Source: Stropharia rugosoannulata (Eukaryota; Basidiomycota; Agaricomycetes; Agaricales; Strophariaceae). From it: DNA of 64,000 nucleotides. The notes under the pieces were generated by a model that was not told where the DNA came from, did not search any database, and saw nothing but the letters and a program-made list of their open reading frames with translations. Shown here in pieces: positions 25,783-38,260 of this stretch; position 1 is the first letter of the stretch; the number at the start of each line of letters is the position of its first letter. The translations under genes were made by a program, and so were the position numbers. The stretch is from assembly GCA_028532985.1 (NCBI GenBank), contig JANCIK010000006.1:3162001-3226000 (forward strand). Direction: 5' to 3'.

Positions 25783-27644
25783 AGTGTTATGAGGTCACGA
25801 TAGGGGGGACGATACGAGGTAGAAGCCTCTTTAACATCATACCTTGCCCTTTATCACAACTGAAGTACTGAAGCTTAATTCTGGAATGTTCAATGTGCTC
25901 ATGTGCCGCGTCGGCAGTCGGAACTTGGCCTTAGTTAGAAGGCATCCATTCATTCTTCGAAGCCAGCTTTCCTGATATAACTAGGTGTGATTGGGATGAT
26001 GTGCAGCCGGGAATGATCTCGCGGCCTCTGGTTCTGCTGCGTCGCCACTACTGATGAGCACATCCGTCTCTTTTCCATACCGTGGGTGGCCTAAATCAGA
26101 ATAATGAGTGTGTGCAGCACGTAGTCTGAGCACAGCCTCATGGCACTCCCGTATTGACCAGCTTGGACTAGCTCCAGCTTGACATGGGACGCATGCTGGC
26201 TATGTCGTACCGTGATGAGCTGCTGCAAGAGCTCTTCGTAGAAAGTAACTATTTTTAAGCCATCATGCATCACTCTCGGTCTCGGGCACTCGTTCTTCAG
26301 CTTCAGCTTTGATCGCAGCTTACATATTTCAATGACGTGTTGAGACGTCCTTCGATTTTATAAGTGGCGAAGTAGCGTCGCCCGCAACAGTGGTCATACC
26401 ATCGGAAAGGGTGGTGATCGATTGCAGTTTTCCAGAGTTTTCCCCATTCTGTAGATCCTGAGGCAACGCTGACGTTAGCTATTTAACACGAATTTCCCCC
26501 AATTGTGAAGTTGGCATTCCCTGTACACAGACCACGATCTCAGGCAATTTTAAAATCCCTATTCTTATCGTCGCCGGCCAGCGGATGTGGGTGTTGATGA
26601 GAGACAGCTAAAAATAGATACTTTGCGTCAAGTGAGAAAGAAGTTGAAAAATTGCTATCACATATAATACAGGCAATTCGTTACCTCCGAGCCGCCCAGA
26701 GATCAATCAGAAGCGGAAAATGCTGAATTTTTTGAGAAAGAAAGGAGGTGGGAGCTGGACCTAGGCCATTGAATCAAGGTTCAAGTTGCCAAGTTCTTGT
26801 CAGGATGTAAGTTTCTGATGATTACTGCCAGTGGCTGCTGAATAGCAGTTGAGAGGCACTGGTATCATGGTATGTATGACTGCTACATGACATCGGTTAA
26901 ATAGCGTTGAAGGACGTGAAAAGTGTTTGTATACGCTAAATCACGAGTTCTTTCTGTGTTGCGACATAACTGTAAATGGCTTATTTAACTCGGCAGAGCC
27001 GCAGCTATACATGTGCACTTGTACGACATAACAAGAATATGGAGTTAAAGCAAAAGCAAAACAGAGTCTCGCTTATGATGGGTGCCTGGAAAGAGAAGTT
27101 CGTATTTTTTTTTCCAGCGCAGGACATATGTAGCGACCGTGTTGGCATACAGTTGTACATCTTTCCGCTACAGCCTGATTCTATTGGCAAACAGCTTGGC
27201 GAGTCGTAGTAAGCGCATGCTCCTTGCCCCTTGTACCTTCCACACGCTTCACTTTGATTAGTTGGGATTTCTTTCGTTCCTTCTGCAATTGGTAATACAT
27301 CATAGAACTCCTTCATGATTTTGTCGATCCGTTAGGAGTTTGATGCCATGATGGCTTAACTTCTGGAGATGTTCAGAGAGAGTATGAACCACATGCTTTC
27401 AAAACAGACCACAATTCTGGGCGGCGGCCAGCCATCACAATCAACGAATGTGTGGGAGCAGATGTAAGAATGCGGCGCATTCGCGACAGAAATAATCGTT
27501 TGCGTTCGGGAAAGGGGTCGTCGCATCAATAGATGTCAGATCTTCAGATGTCAGCTTGCGAATGTTAGTTATTTATGGCCGCCCAGAAGTCCTAACCGCA
27601 CTTGACCAAAAAACGGTGCTTCCTTCGCTCTTACCACCACCATC
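25783..27644. promoter_or_regulatory. Shared divergent promoter region of xanA and the permease
   Basis: 1.86 kb separating two divergently transcribed purine genes, with no credible gene inside (the minus-strand frame 27005-27316 is a shadow). In Aspergillus such genes are controlled by the Zn2Cys6 activator UaY, which binds CGG-N6-CCG, and by the GATA factor AreA. I found no CGG-N6-CCG; one CGG-N5-CCG inverted repeat is at 26991-27001. Four HGATAR cores were seen (near 25798, 25850, 26564 and 26656), about what chance predicts. Regulation is therefore not demonstrated by sequence. Confidence 0.45.
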
Positions 27645-30183
27645 ATGAGCACTATCCAGGATACCCAGCCTGGGACTGTAGACTCCCCTTCGACTAGACC
27701 ACATAGACGCACTTTTGGTGATACCTTGCATGCCACGAAGCAAAAAGTAACAACGAAGCACGGATGGTTCGGAGATTACAACTATGGGTGGCTCTGCATC
27801 CCTCCCAATCCATTCACAAAGGCCTATAATCAGCGCTCCCCACCATTTTATGGACTACATGATGACCTGCCTTTGGTCTTGGCTGCGGCAACTGGGCTTC
27901 AGCATGCTCTGGCTATGCTTGCAGGTGCAGTGGCTTCTTCAGATCACTATTACAATCTGGTACTGACATTTTGTAGGTCTTATTACACCGCCTATAATCT
28001 TTGCTAGCGCCTTAAACCTGGACTCTACTACCTCGGCGTACATGATCTCTTCTTCTTTAATTGGCTGCGGTAAGTTAAGAGCACGATAGACTGTAAACTC
28101 ACTCAATCATTGATCTCTAGGAATACTTAGTCTTGTTCAAATGTCTCGTATCAAACTATTCGGTGGCTACTACCTTGGAACAGGTCTTCTTTCAGGTACT
28201 TTATTTTATTTTATTTGTGATGTCTTCCTACAGTCTAACTGTTCTGTAGTCGTCGGAACCAGCTTCAACACTTTATCTACCGCTACAGCAGTAAGTGAAG
28301 GGCTATTTTGGAATTACAGTCCTTATGAAACTTGCTTCCTAGATTTTTAATGCTATGTACGCTGATGGAACCTGTTCGTCTACTACCCTTCCAGACGGAA
28401 CCATTCAGCGCAATGCTTGTCCGGAAGCTTATGGGAAACTGTTAGGTATAAGGTTGAATCCATCATATCCGTTGGTGAAGGCTAACAATGATTGCTATTT
28501 GATGTAGGTACATCACTCATCTGTTCTTTCCTTGAAATATTCCTGGCGTTTGTCCCTCCTCGCACTCTGAAAAGACTCTTTCCGCCAGTTATCACAGGTT
28601 CGCTAATTTGCCGCCTTATTTGTTCTAGTCCATTTCTGAATAATGGAAAACAGGTACCGTAGTCCTCTTAATTGGCGCTTCGCTTGTGGGATCATCGGGT
28701 GCCCCATCGTGGGGTGGGGGCTCCAACGGCTGCCAGAACTTCCCCACGTCGGGAATATTTGAACTGTGTCCAACAATCTTCGCCCCGCGTCCTCTTCCAT
28801 GGGCGTCTCCGGAGTTCATCGGACTCGGTTTCTTGTCCTTCATAACCATCATCCTCACGGAGATGTTTGGTTCACCCTTCCTGAAGAACATCAGTATCAT
28901 TCTCGGGCTTGGCGTAGGGTGTATTGTAGCCGGCGCGACGGGATATATCGATGGCTCTAGCATCAAGACGGCACCTCCCATCACTTTCCTTTGGTAGTTA
29001 TCGCCGAACGCCTGAGACTCGTCTGTAACTAACCAACATCGATTACAGGGTGCACACATTCAAAATTAGCGTGTATCCACCCGCAATCTTACCTAGTAGG
29101 CCTTCCCCCATCTTCTAATTTGCGTCGCTTGACTAATTCCTCCGTTCAGTGCTTGCCGTCTACAGTGGGTATTTTTCTTACTATATGGATTTATTACTAA
29201 TCGAGTATATCAGTCACTTGCGCTGTGGAAGCTATGGGTGACATTACCGCTTCAGCTGAAGTATCGCGGGTCGATGTCCGGGGAGTCGAATTTGACTCCA
29301 GAATCCAAGGTGGAATATTGGTGAGAAGGGTTATTTTTATCATGGTGGCATAGGTCTCATCATCTACGAATTCTCAAAGAGCGACGGCATCGGCGGTTTC
29401 TTTTCAGCTTTGTTCACGGTTGCTCCGCTGTCTGTGTTCGCTCAGGTAGGCTATTCCTTCAGTCTTGCGTCCTTAAATTGAGCTTACGCACTTTATTCCT
29501 GTCATCTTAGAATAATGGCGTGATTGCCATCACCCGCTGTGCCAATATCACTGCCGGTCGATGGTGTTGTTTCTTCTTGATTCTCTTCGGTATTCTTGGA
29601 AAAATATCTGGAGTTTTCTTAGCCAGTAAGTGATCTCGACTGTCCTCTACGAACATCTCTGACACAAATGTTAGTCCCGAACCCTGTCCTTGGAGGCGTG
29701 ACCACGTTCCTGTTTGCATCTGTCGCTGTAAGTTTATCCTACCTCGACCTGATTTAAGAGACTCATCCATTTTACTTCAAGGTCTCCGGAGCCCGCGTTC
29801 TCGGATTCGCTAAATATACGCGCAGGGAGCGCTTCATCCTTGCGGCCTCTCTATCCTTTGGACTCAGTAATATCCTCGCCCCTCAAATCTTTACACACCT
29901 TTTCGACCGCGTCAAGAACCAATCCAGCGGTCTCTCTGGATTCTTGAGCTCGATCACAATTATACTGAGCACACCTTGTAAGTCATTATTCTTTCATTTA
30001 TTGTCTGCGCAATGCTGAAATCATGAAGTCCTCATGGCCGGCATCGTCGGCGTTCTTCTGAATGTCATCCTACCGTTGGACACAAATGATACAGAGCCAG
30101 TCGCACTTCTTGACCATGAGGAAAGTGATTTGGAAGGGCAGAAAGAAGGCGAATCTATCAGTGGTTCTATGTCTAAGGCCTAA
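27645..30183 (+). CDS. Uric acid-xanthine permease (NAT/NCS2 family, UapA type)
   Basis: A plasma-membrane proton symporter for uric acid and xanthine. The start at 27645 (MSTIQDTQPGTVDSP) gives a cytosolic N terminus of about 75 residues with GWFGDYNYGWLCIP, as in UapA and UapC. The first helix carries the conserved QH pair (GLQHALAMLAGLITPP). Further helices include SSSLIGCGILSLVQMSR and TGLLSVVGTSFNTLSTA. The helix-8 block reads VEAMGDITASAEVSR. The family signature is complete: QNNGVIAITR, matching [QEP]NxGxxxxT[RKG]. An intron (29446-29510) splits the signature exactly between Q and N. The C terminus is acidic (LDHEESDLEGQKEGES) and ends MSKA, with TAA at 30181-30183. About ten introns; roughly 590 residues, close to fungal UapA. 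It is divergent from xanA, so transport and oxidation of xanthine are adjacent. Confidence 0.9.
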
Positions 30184-31136
30184 CTACATGTTGTTGCTTA
30201 ACTACATTACTATGACTGTTGTACTCCAAATGTTAGCTGTCTATATACCTAATGTATTTACAAATTGTTCATCATTCTCTACAATATTTGTGTCCAACAT
30301 TTTTTTCTGAAGTACACAGTAGGCAACGTCCCTAGAACGCTCCGTCAGGAGTTACCATTGCAACTTGGTCAGCATCCGCATGCGACATCAGGTGTTATTT
30401 GTAAACACATGGCAGACATAGAAATTTTTCGTGCCCATAGGTTATTTCTGCAAGGCCCTGTTAGACTACAAGATCGTCTTTGACATAAACCGATCTGATG
30501 CAAAAATAGGACCGGGTAGAAGCTAGGTTCCTTACTTTTTCACTGCCTCCTTTGGGTTTTCGCCCGCGATTATCTGCGTATGGATCGCAATACATATGGC
30601 GCCTATGAGCATTCCATGCCTGGACTGTCCAAGTGAGAAGAATGGGAGCAGTAAGCCGGCAAAGCGCTGGTGAGAAAGTACATCTCACTTTCTGTCAAAA
30701 TTCTTCATATCACAATCCCTTGATGGGTAGTTGCCCATGCATCATGGCAGGTACCGTAATTTGGTCCGTCTCTATCCTGTGTCCGAAGGAAGCTCATCTT
30801 ACGTGGTTATATATACTTGTCCTCCTTGGACCGACCTCCCGAGCATGCTTATTCCACCGCCCCATTGCGCACATCTACTCTCCCCTCCTTCGCCAAACTG
30901 AAGTGCATCCGTCCTTCTTTGTATACTAGAACTAGCACTCTGAGGAGAGAATGCCGACCAACGAGACATGTCTCGCCCCTATCCCGGCAGACATCGCCTT
31001 TATGTGAGAATTACGCTAATGACCTCTTATCACGGAGTACTCATCTGTGCTGCTCGAACCAGTACTGGCCCTACAGTGAGCCATGAACTCATATATTTCA
31101 ATATTTTCTGTACGCTTGACGCTCGTCAACTTTTAG
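30184..31136. other. Intergenic before the DUF6534 gene; possible promoter and first exon
   Basis: About 950 bp. A TATA-like stretch (ttatatatactt) lies at about 30807. An ATG at 30951 opens MPTNETCLAPIPADIAF, ending at a good GTGAGA donor near 31002, which resembles the short N-terminal exon expected for the gene downstream. Joined to the exon at 31137 by canonical sites, it is out of frame, so I did not include it in the coding region. Confidence 0.4.
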
Positions 31137-32696
31137 ATGTTGGGTATCTGCCTGAATTGGGGATTTCTCGGAATTCTTGTTGTGCAGCTGTGTAAGAGAT
31201 TGTGCTTGGTGTTACGAAATACCTAATCGCCTTGTGACAGACTATTATCATGAAACATACAGCAAAGACAGGCTTAACTTAAAGGCTTTAGGTATGTGCA
31301 TCGCCTTTCTGTGTCACAGACCAGACTTGAACTTTTATTACAGTCTACGGATTGGCATTACTTGATGTCCTGCAGACTTTCATGGTCACCGCCGATGCGT
31401 TTCACTGGTTTGTTTTCGGTTTCGGAAACTTAAGCCAGCTCGACAATACATTCCTCAACTCTTGGGACGTCGTGCTAATTGACTCGGTGGTGGCATTGAT
31501 TGTGCAGAGTTTTTACTGCTGGAGAATTCATCTGCTGCAGAAGTCATACATTCTGCCTGGATTCATTATATTGGTGCGCCGCTTGCAAAGATAAGTCAGG
31601 AATATCTCTAACGCGTAGCATGCGCCACCTCCAGGTTTCCCTGGCACAGTGTGGTGGTGGGATCGCCACTGCGGTTATTGTACGGTTTTACTTCCGCCGG
31701 TACACGCGCCTTGACTGATGACATCCTGCGTTTGATAGGCGCACAAGCTTGGACATCTCTCTTTGATCAGTACAGAGGTCGCGGAACAGACGGTACGCCA
31801 CCATCGTCTTCTAGGGTGCTCAGAAGTGCTGAGACGCGATCAATACAGACGTGGCTGGTGTGCAGCGCAGTAGCCGACATTCTCATCACAGTCTCGTTAT
31901 GCTGGACGGTACGCAATGCAATATTCTGCATTCCTCCATTGATTAACTCTTACATCGCGGTTCTATCTCAGCTCATCAGAGCACGATCAAGGGTTCCGAG
32001 TACCTCTCATGGTATGATTAAAAGACTGGTTACAGTGACAGTTGAAACCAACGCCATTACTAGTGAGAATGCGTACAACAACCTCGGTGTGAACTAGACT
32101 AACGCATTTCATCGTAGCGGCAACTGCTATTCTCGGGCTGATTTTGTTCTTGGGCGTACCGGTATGCATGCGATCCTTGAACACTTTTTTGTTCGTATTG
32201 TGTTGCTAAATATTGATTCCGCAGCAACACTCGACTCTGGTAGTTCCTCCGTGAGTAAATATTAAATGCGCCTCAGAATCAACCTGCTTAAACCATTGTG
32301 GTACATCAGAACTGCCATTCTAAGCAAGCTGTGAGTTATTATTATTACTTATATTTACTTAGACTCACCGTCATTACCCTAAGTTACACCAACTGCCTCA
32401 TTGCCGTTTTAAACAATCGGAAACAAACATCGACCGGGACAGTCAAGGATTATTCGACGACTGATACTTCTAGACATCAATATACAGCAAGAACAATTGG
32501 ACCGCCTAGATCCGCTGTGGATCCAAGTGAACAAGTCAAGGTGCAAATTGTACGGAGTGTGGACCTCAGAGTAGACTCTTCTCATGATATAGAGCTCGGA
32601 GACATGCATACAAAGGTACGTTATGTGTTGCGATTTTTGATGGTTTGTCTGATAAAGCAGCTGAATCGACAGAGTCAGCCTGCGGGCAGTTGGTGA
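31137..32696 (+). CDS. DUF6534-type seven-helix membrane protein
   Basis: A multi-spanning membrane protein of a family expanded in mushroom-forming fungi, with no assigned function. It is sometimes likened to G-protein-coupled receptors. The first supported exon reads MLGICLNWGFLGILVVQLY and joins YYHETYSKDRLNLKAL and VYGLALLDVLQTFMVTADAF, all hydrophobic helices in the expected order. Later come SVVALIVQSFYCWRIHLL and WLVCSAVADILITVSLCW. The hallmark DUF6534 block follows: MIKRLVTVTVETNAIT joined to ATAILGLILFLGV, then TNCLIAVLNNRKQ. A hydrophilic tail of about 90 residues follows, ending with TGA at 32694-32696 after a last small intron. The 5' end is uncertain: ATG at 31137 follows TTTTAG and may be an exon start rather than the true initiation codon. 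It has no visible link to its neighbours. Confidence 0.68.
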
Positions 32697-34352
32697 TTAG
32701 AGCTACGCCTCTTCTAGGACGATCTTCACTGTATGTAAGCCTACCTAGTAAATATTATTCTGGACACTTTGAATATTTCATACATCGCGTGACTATCCCC
32801 CTATGTCTATGGCAAGGGAGCGGATAAGTGTTTGTCAGGAAGGCATAAATGTCAAGATGTGTTCGTTGGATCCGTCTGATGAGTGTGGTTGTGTCTGATA
32901 GGAATTAACAGAGTTATGACCTGAGAGTAAATAGCGTGGAAGATCTTGTGCGGGACCGCGCGCTTGTATTCCTAGTGGGAATTCGCAAGCCACCAACATT
33001 GGGAAGCTCCGAACAACCATGAAATGATGAGCTTCAAAATTATGCGGCTATTTCGATGACCTATTCTGGAAGGCCGAGGCCGATGATTCCAGCATAAATG
33101 TCTGCGTTCTGAAAGGAGGAGCACTGATCTGAAGAAGATAGGCTAATGAGAGCGAGGATGACAGTATGAAAGGAGAAATCAAGAGCGACTCCGACATAGG
33201 CTACTCCTTGTCGCAGTTCCGATTCTAGCGGGTGGATGTGGCCGAGGGTGGTATTCAGTTTCTCAAAGTACCCATGCCTTTGTGCCTAATCCGATCTGCA
33301 TAGTGATGTTGGCGGAATCGTGTGCTTGCTGTCAGACATTGCGAAGCGAGAACTTCCCAACAGTCTTAAAATAAGGATTGCACGGAAAATTGAGCGGATG
33401 GGCCTATGTATAGCTAGAGGCTTATTTCTTCCAAGGTCCAGAGAGGTTTCAGAGAGCTAGTAAAGGAGCTGCATGAGTGAAAAGAGCTCGAGACGTTGTA
33501 GTAAACGAAGGGAGTCAGAGGCACTGGCAGTGAGACCTAGAGATCATGATCACAGGCCAAAGTTATGTTGAACAATGAAATGCGAATCTAACACACCGAG
33601 CCGCAAGTAGCACCCAGTTGTTAAACAAAGTTTGCGGGAAAGATACGGCAGTACAGATATTTGACGCTGACAGTGACCGAATGTTCCGTTTGTTTCAGAC
33701 TTGCACATTAATGGTGGGTGTGCCAAATGTTTCTTTGGCAGAAATAGCTACCTGTCCCATGCTCTGACAGGTCCGTTCTACGTTTGCATCTCCACTGGTA
33801 GACGCAGCAAGTGCGTCGCAATACTTCGCCTCAGGTAACAAGGTCTGGCGGTTATAGGTATTGCCTTTAATGATCGATTGTAACTTGGGATATTGAGGCT
33901 TGGTAAGATTAATATTGAGCAAGGCTACACACCTTAAATCCTCCTCCTCCTCTTCCTCATGCTTGGCTGCAACTGTTGTTGCCGTAGGTCTTCCTGTCAA
34001 AAAGTTTCCGCTAGGATATCACTGGAGCTTACTGTTCATTGAATGCTCTTGCCACGTTTACCCTTACAGTTACTTTTAGACCGTGAGAGAAATTATGTAT
34101 CACGGGACCGCATTCCACGCGTTGCCAATTCTGACAATTGACTCTTGCGCGGACACCTCCACCTGCTCAGCACTCTTTGATAAAGAATCTATACTGCGGC
34201 GCAACAATTTACTGCGGACGATTAGAAATACTATACTCAACCTTAACTTCTGGTCTCGACGAACATCTGCATTGAAATGCATAAATACCGGGATGCCTCT
34301 ACTGTAGCTTGGACTGAGACTCGAGAACCTTGAGATCACGACGCGCGATACC
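32697..34352. other. Intergenic before the intact aminopeptidase gene
   Basis: About 1.65 kb with no recognised gene. A minus-strand frame at 33695-34000 has a run of Glu codons from a GAG/GAA-rich tract near 33941-33959 but no domain or splice support. The last few hundred bases should contain the aminopeptidase promoter. Confidence 0.5.
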
Positions 34353-37300
34353 ATGACTCTAGACGGCGCTTTTGAGAATCCTCATCGTCTACCTAACGAC
34401 GTTAAACCCACTCACTATGATATCGCGATCAAGACCGACCTCCACGATCTGACTTTCCGAGGTTTCGTGAAGGTTGAGTGAGTAAAGTGTATCCAAGGGT
34501 ACAGGCACCTTGGTTTTACTATCCTGTTCGTATAGCCTAGAGGTCCACTTAGACAGCTCAGAAGTTGTGCTCAACACGTCTCACCTGGATTTGGGCAATG
34601 CGTACGATATTTCAACCACAACTCGTCGGACTCAAGTACTCTAATGTTCGCCATATAGGTTAATCTACTCGAGTGCTTCACAGTCGGAAGAACGGCCAAT
34701 TTCTGTCACAATTGATAAGGATAAAGAGCGCGTAACTTATAGACTTCAGAATACCCTTCCGAAAGGCTCCAAGGCACAGCTGAAAGTTGGTTTCTCTGGG
34801 CAACTCTCTGCAAATAGGACAGGATACTACCGGTCATCCATCGAAAAAGAGGGCAAGACAAGTTATTATTCCGTTACTCAATTCGAGGTACAGATGCAGT
34901 TTGATTCTCTGCGTTAAGAGCATGGCTTACTGATATAATTCTCAGTCAACATCGGCACGGCGGGCGTTTCCGTGTTGGGATGAGCCTAGTCTCAAAGCTA
35001 CTTTCGCTATTGCGCTTATATCCCGAGAGGGTACCGTCAATCTCAGTAACATGCCGTCCATCTGCGAGAAGGCACTCGAACCTAGCCTTGATTTGACTGC
35101 CGATGTTGCTCAATTTCTTAACATGACACCAAATGAGGCCTGGAAAATCACGAAGTTTGACACGACACCGAAAATGTCGACGTATATTGTCGCATTTGCT
35201 ACTGGTGACTTCAAGTATCTAGAGACCTCTGTGGTTATGCCACTCAGCGGCAAGACAATTCCTCTGCGTATTTATGGTTCGTACTACCGCAAAAACGAGA
35301 CCATGTATGCTAACATATCTTTAGGTACTGAAGATGTCATTCACCAGGGACAATACACCTTAGACGTGATAGCAACTGTTTTGCCGCTCTACGAAAAAGT
35401 GTTTGACGTTGAATATCCTCTCCCAAAGCTTGACACCTTAATCGTAAGTTTGTTGAGTCGCGTTCAAATGCATGTACTGACAAGATCCAGGTTAGCGACT
35501 TCGACCCAGCTGCCATGGAAAACTGGGGTCTGATTACAGGAAGATATAGCTACATGCTCGTTGATCCTGAACATGGCGACCCAGCGACAAAAATGACGAT
35601 TGCTTCCAATCAGAGTCACGAAGTCGCGCATATGTGGTAAGTACCTAACAATTACGTTCATGCATTATTACCCATCCGAGTCCCGAATGAAGGTTTGGTA
35701 ACATCACAACGTTGGACTGGTGGACTTACGTATATTTAAATGAAGGCGAGTGACATAACTTTCCGTTAAAATGCCTTCACCTTATGATCAAAGCAGGTTT
35801 TGCAACGCTGGTATGACTACCCTCTTCCGTTACAATTGTATGCTAGACTAAGCCACTTGTAGATGGGTCAGATTATAATTCTTGATAAGTGAGTCTTAAA
35901 ATGGCAATATCTCTCTAGTAACTAACTTATATACGTGTTTTCAGGGCTTTCCCAGAATGGGGTGTTGCGTCTCAATTTATTACGCAGGCTCTTTACAGTG
36001 CTCTTGTGACAGATGCTAACCTCTCGACACACCCTGTTGAGGCAGAGATTCAGGATCCCAAGTACACTAACGAGGTAAATTTTTATTATTATCAACAACC
36101 GTGAATTAGCGAACACATTCTGAACCGCAACTTTTGGTACAGGTCTTCGACGCATTATCGTACTACAAAGCAGCATCTGGTCTGTTTCGCGTATTCCAAG
36201 GGTGTGCTCAGTCTGACTTTGGGGACGTAGTACTACGCATGCTGTCCATGTATATAGGCGAAGAAACCTTTCTTAAAGGTGTCTCAGTCTACCTGAAAAA
36301 CAATCTGTTTGGGAATACTGTCACAAAGGACCTCTGGGACGCAGTTACTGCTGCCGCGGACATCGACGTTGCTACTCTGATGGAGAGTTGGATTACAAAA
36401 CCTGGTTATCCTGTGCTGACAGTTACAGAGACGGATAATGCTATTCATGTACGCCAAGACCTGTTTTTAGAGAACGGACCAGCCTTACCTGAAGACAATA
36501 CCACACTTTGGTGCGTGAGCATATGCACACTTTGTTTCAGATCAGTGAACCTAATAATATGCTGTCATAGGCAAGTTCCCTTGAGAGCTTTGACAATCAA
36601 GGATGACAAAAGATCCATCGACACAGAGGCCCTGCTTAAGGAGCGCGAGATGACTTTAGAGCTTGATACTAGCAAGCCGTTCAAGCTAAATGCTGGTACA
36701 ACGGGATTCTGTACGTAGCAAATGTCCTATACGGTTGGCCCTGGCACTAATGGATGCCTACAAGATCGGGTCTTCTACACGTCTGAGCGATTATCAAAGA
36801 TAGCTCATGACGCAGCCAAGGAAGGCTCGATATTCTCCACAGAAGACAGGATTGGGTTGATACAGGACGCGTTTGCCCTTTCTCAGGCGGGATATATCAA
36901 GCCAAGCGATGCTTTGTCAATTGTAGTGCAATGGAAGCATGAACCACAACGTATGACTTTGTTTATTTTCTATGCGCGCTAAAACCTTATAATTCCTTTA
37001 GAGCTCGTTTGGCATGCGATCAGCAAAGGCCTTATTGATATATCCTCCATTTGGTGGGAGAATGCCATGATTGTGGCACACCTGAATGTCCTGAAAAAGG
37101 TGAATATCATTCAAGCAGAAGCTCTGTAGCGTCTCCATTTAACTGCATATTTTTTCTTAGAATCTTTTCGTGCCTATAGTCAATAAACTTGGCTACGAAT
37201 ATTCCAAAGAAGAATCAATGGATGTATCTTTTCTGCGAACTCTAGCCATCGAGCAAGCCGCCACTGCAGGTGACGAACAGTGCGTACCTTGACCGATTGG

Positions 37301-38260
37301 TTTTACCGCAGATAGTTATGAACCTCCTCACCTCAGAGTTGTGAAAGAGCTGAAACGGCGTTTCAAGCTCTTGATGAAATCTGGCGACAACACCGTTCTT
37401 GCAGCGGATTTGCAGCAAGCTGCATTTATTTCAGTAAGGTTTGAGAGTTTACGGCCACAGAAACGCAGCGTTAACTTGTCGCCATAAGGCAGTAAAATTC
37501 GGAGGACGTGACGAGTACGACGCCATGATCAAGATACACGACAATCCAACGACACCTGCACAGAAATCGGCGGCTATGTCAGTTTCTCTATTCATATAAA
37601 CCGAATCTCAGGAATTGATTGATTAAATGATTTAGCTTTGGAATGGCTGCGGCTCAAAGTCATGAGTTAATCCAGAAGACTTTGCGATTCACCCTGGAGA
37701 AGGCCAGGGAGCAGGATATTCTTGAATTCTTCGTTGCTCTGGGCAGAAATTTCAAAGCTCGTAGACCCTTAATAAAGTATTTCATGGATAACTATGATGT
37801 GGTTCGTACAGATGAATTCATTACCATTATCGCGCAAGTAGCTAATGAATAGCACAGTTCTACGACCGACTTGGAGCGGCCTTCCAGATCACCACAGTGG
37901 TTAAGGTGAGTTAATTCCATCTGCACAGATAAATGCTGCGAAGACTAAACCCGACTTAGTATGCAATTATCTATCTTTCCAGCGACGAAGACTGCGTCGC
38001 TATTGAGGCATTTTTCAAGGTATGGCTGTAATGTTACTTCCATAATGTAGATTTTAGTTCAAGGTTGTCGATAGGACAAAGACACGTCAAAGTATGAGAA
38101 GACATTGGCTCAAGCACTACATGGAATTCACGCACGAAGTGAATACATCAAGGTAAACTGGTAAACCATTTTGAACACGCATGGATCTAACTGGTAATCT
38201 CAGCGTTCAACCAAAGACCTTCACAATTGGTTACAAAACTTGACTGAAAGTCTAGAGTGA
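34353..38260 (+). CDS. M1 zinc aminopeptidase (Ape2/Aap1 type), atypical AAMEN motif
   Basis: A zinc exopeptidase that removes N-terminal residues from peptides, probably cytosolic since no signal peptide is seen. The start at 34353 gives MTLDGAFENPHRLPNDVKPT, close to Ape2/Aap1 N termini. The N-terminal domain includes AFPCWDEPSLKATF. The zinc motif is HEVAHMW, with the third ligand Glu in YVYLNEG four exons-worth of short segments later. The usual GAMEN substrate-binding motif reads AAMENWG (VSDFDPAAMENWG), so the conserved glycine is alanine. The C-terminal helical domain runs from WESWITKPGY-like MESWITKPGYPVL through NAGTTGF and RVFYTSERLSKIA to RSTKDLHNWLQNL. TGA at 38258-38260 was taken as the stop. 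A GTGAGT overlapping it could instead be a donor adding about 12 residues. The gene has about 20 introns and roughly 890 residues. A truncated copy lies at 7640-9173. Confidence 0.87.

Noticed and set aside
25783..27644. GATA-factor sites as evidence of nitrogen control of the purine genes
   Set aside because: I counted four HGATAR cores, about the number expected by chance in 1.86 kb.
33695..34000. Minus-strand frame with a poly-Glu run
   Set aside because: The run comes from a GAG/GAA simple repeat and the remainder matches no family.
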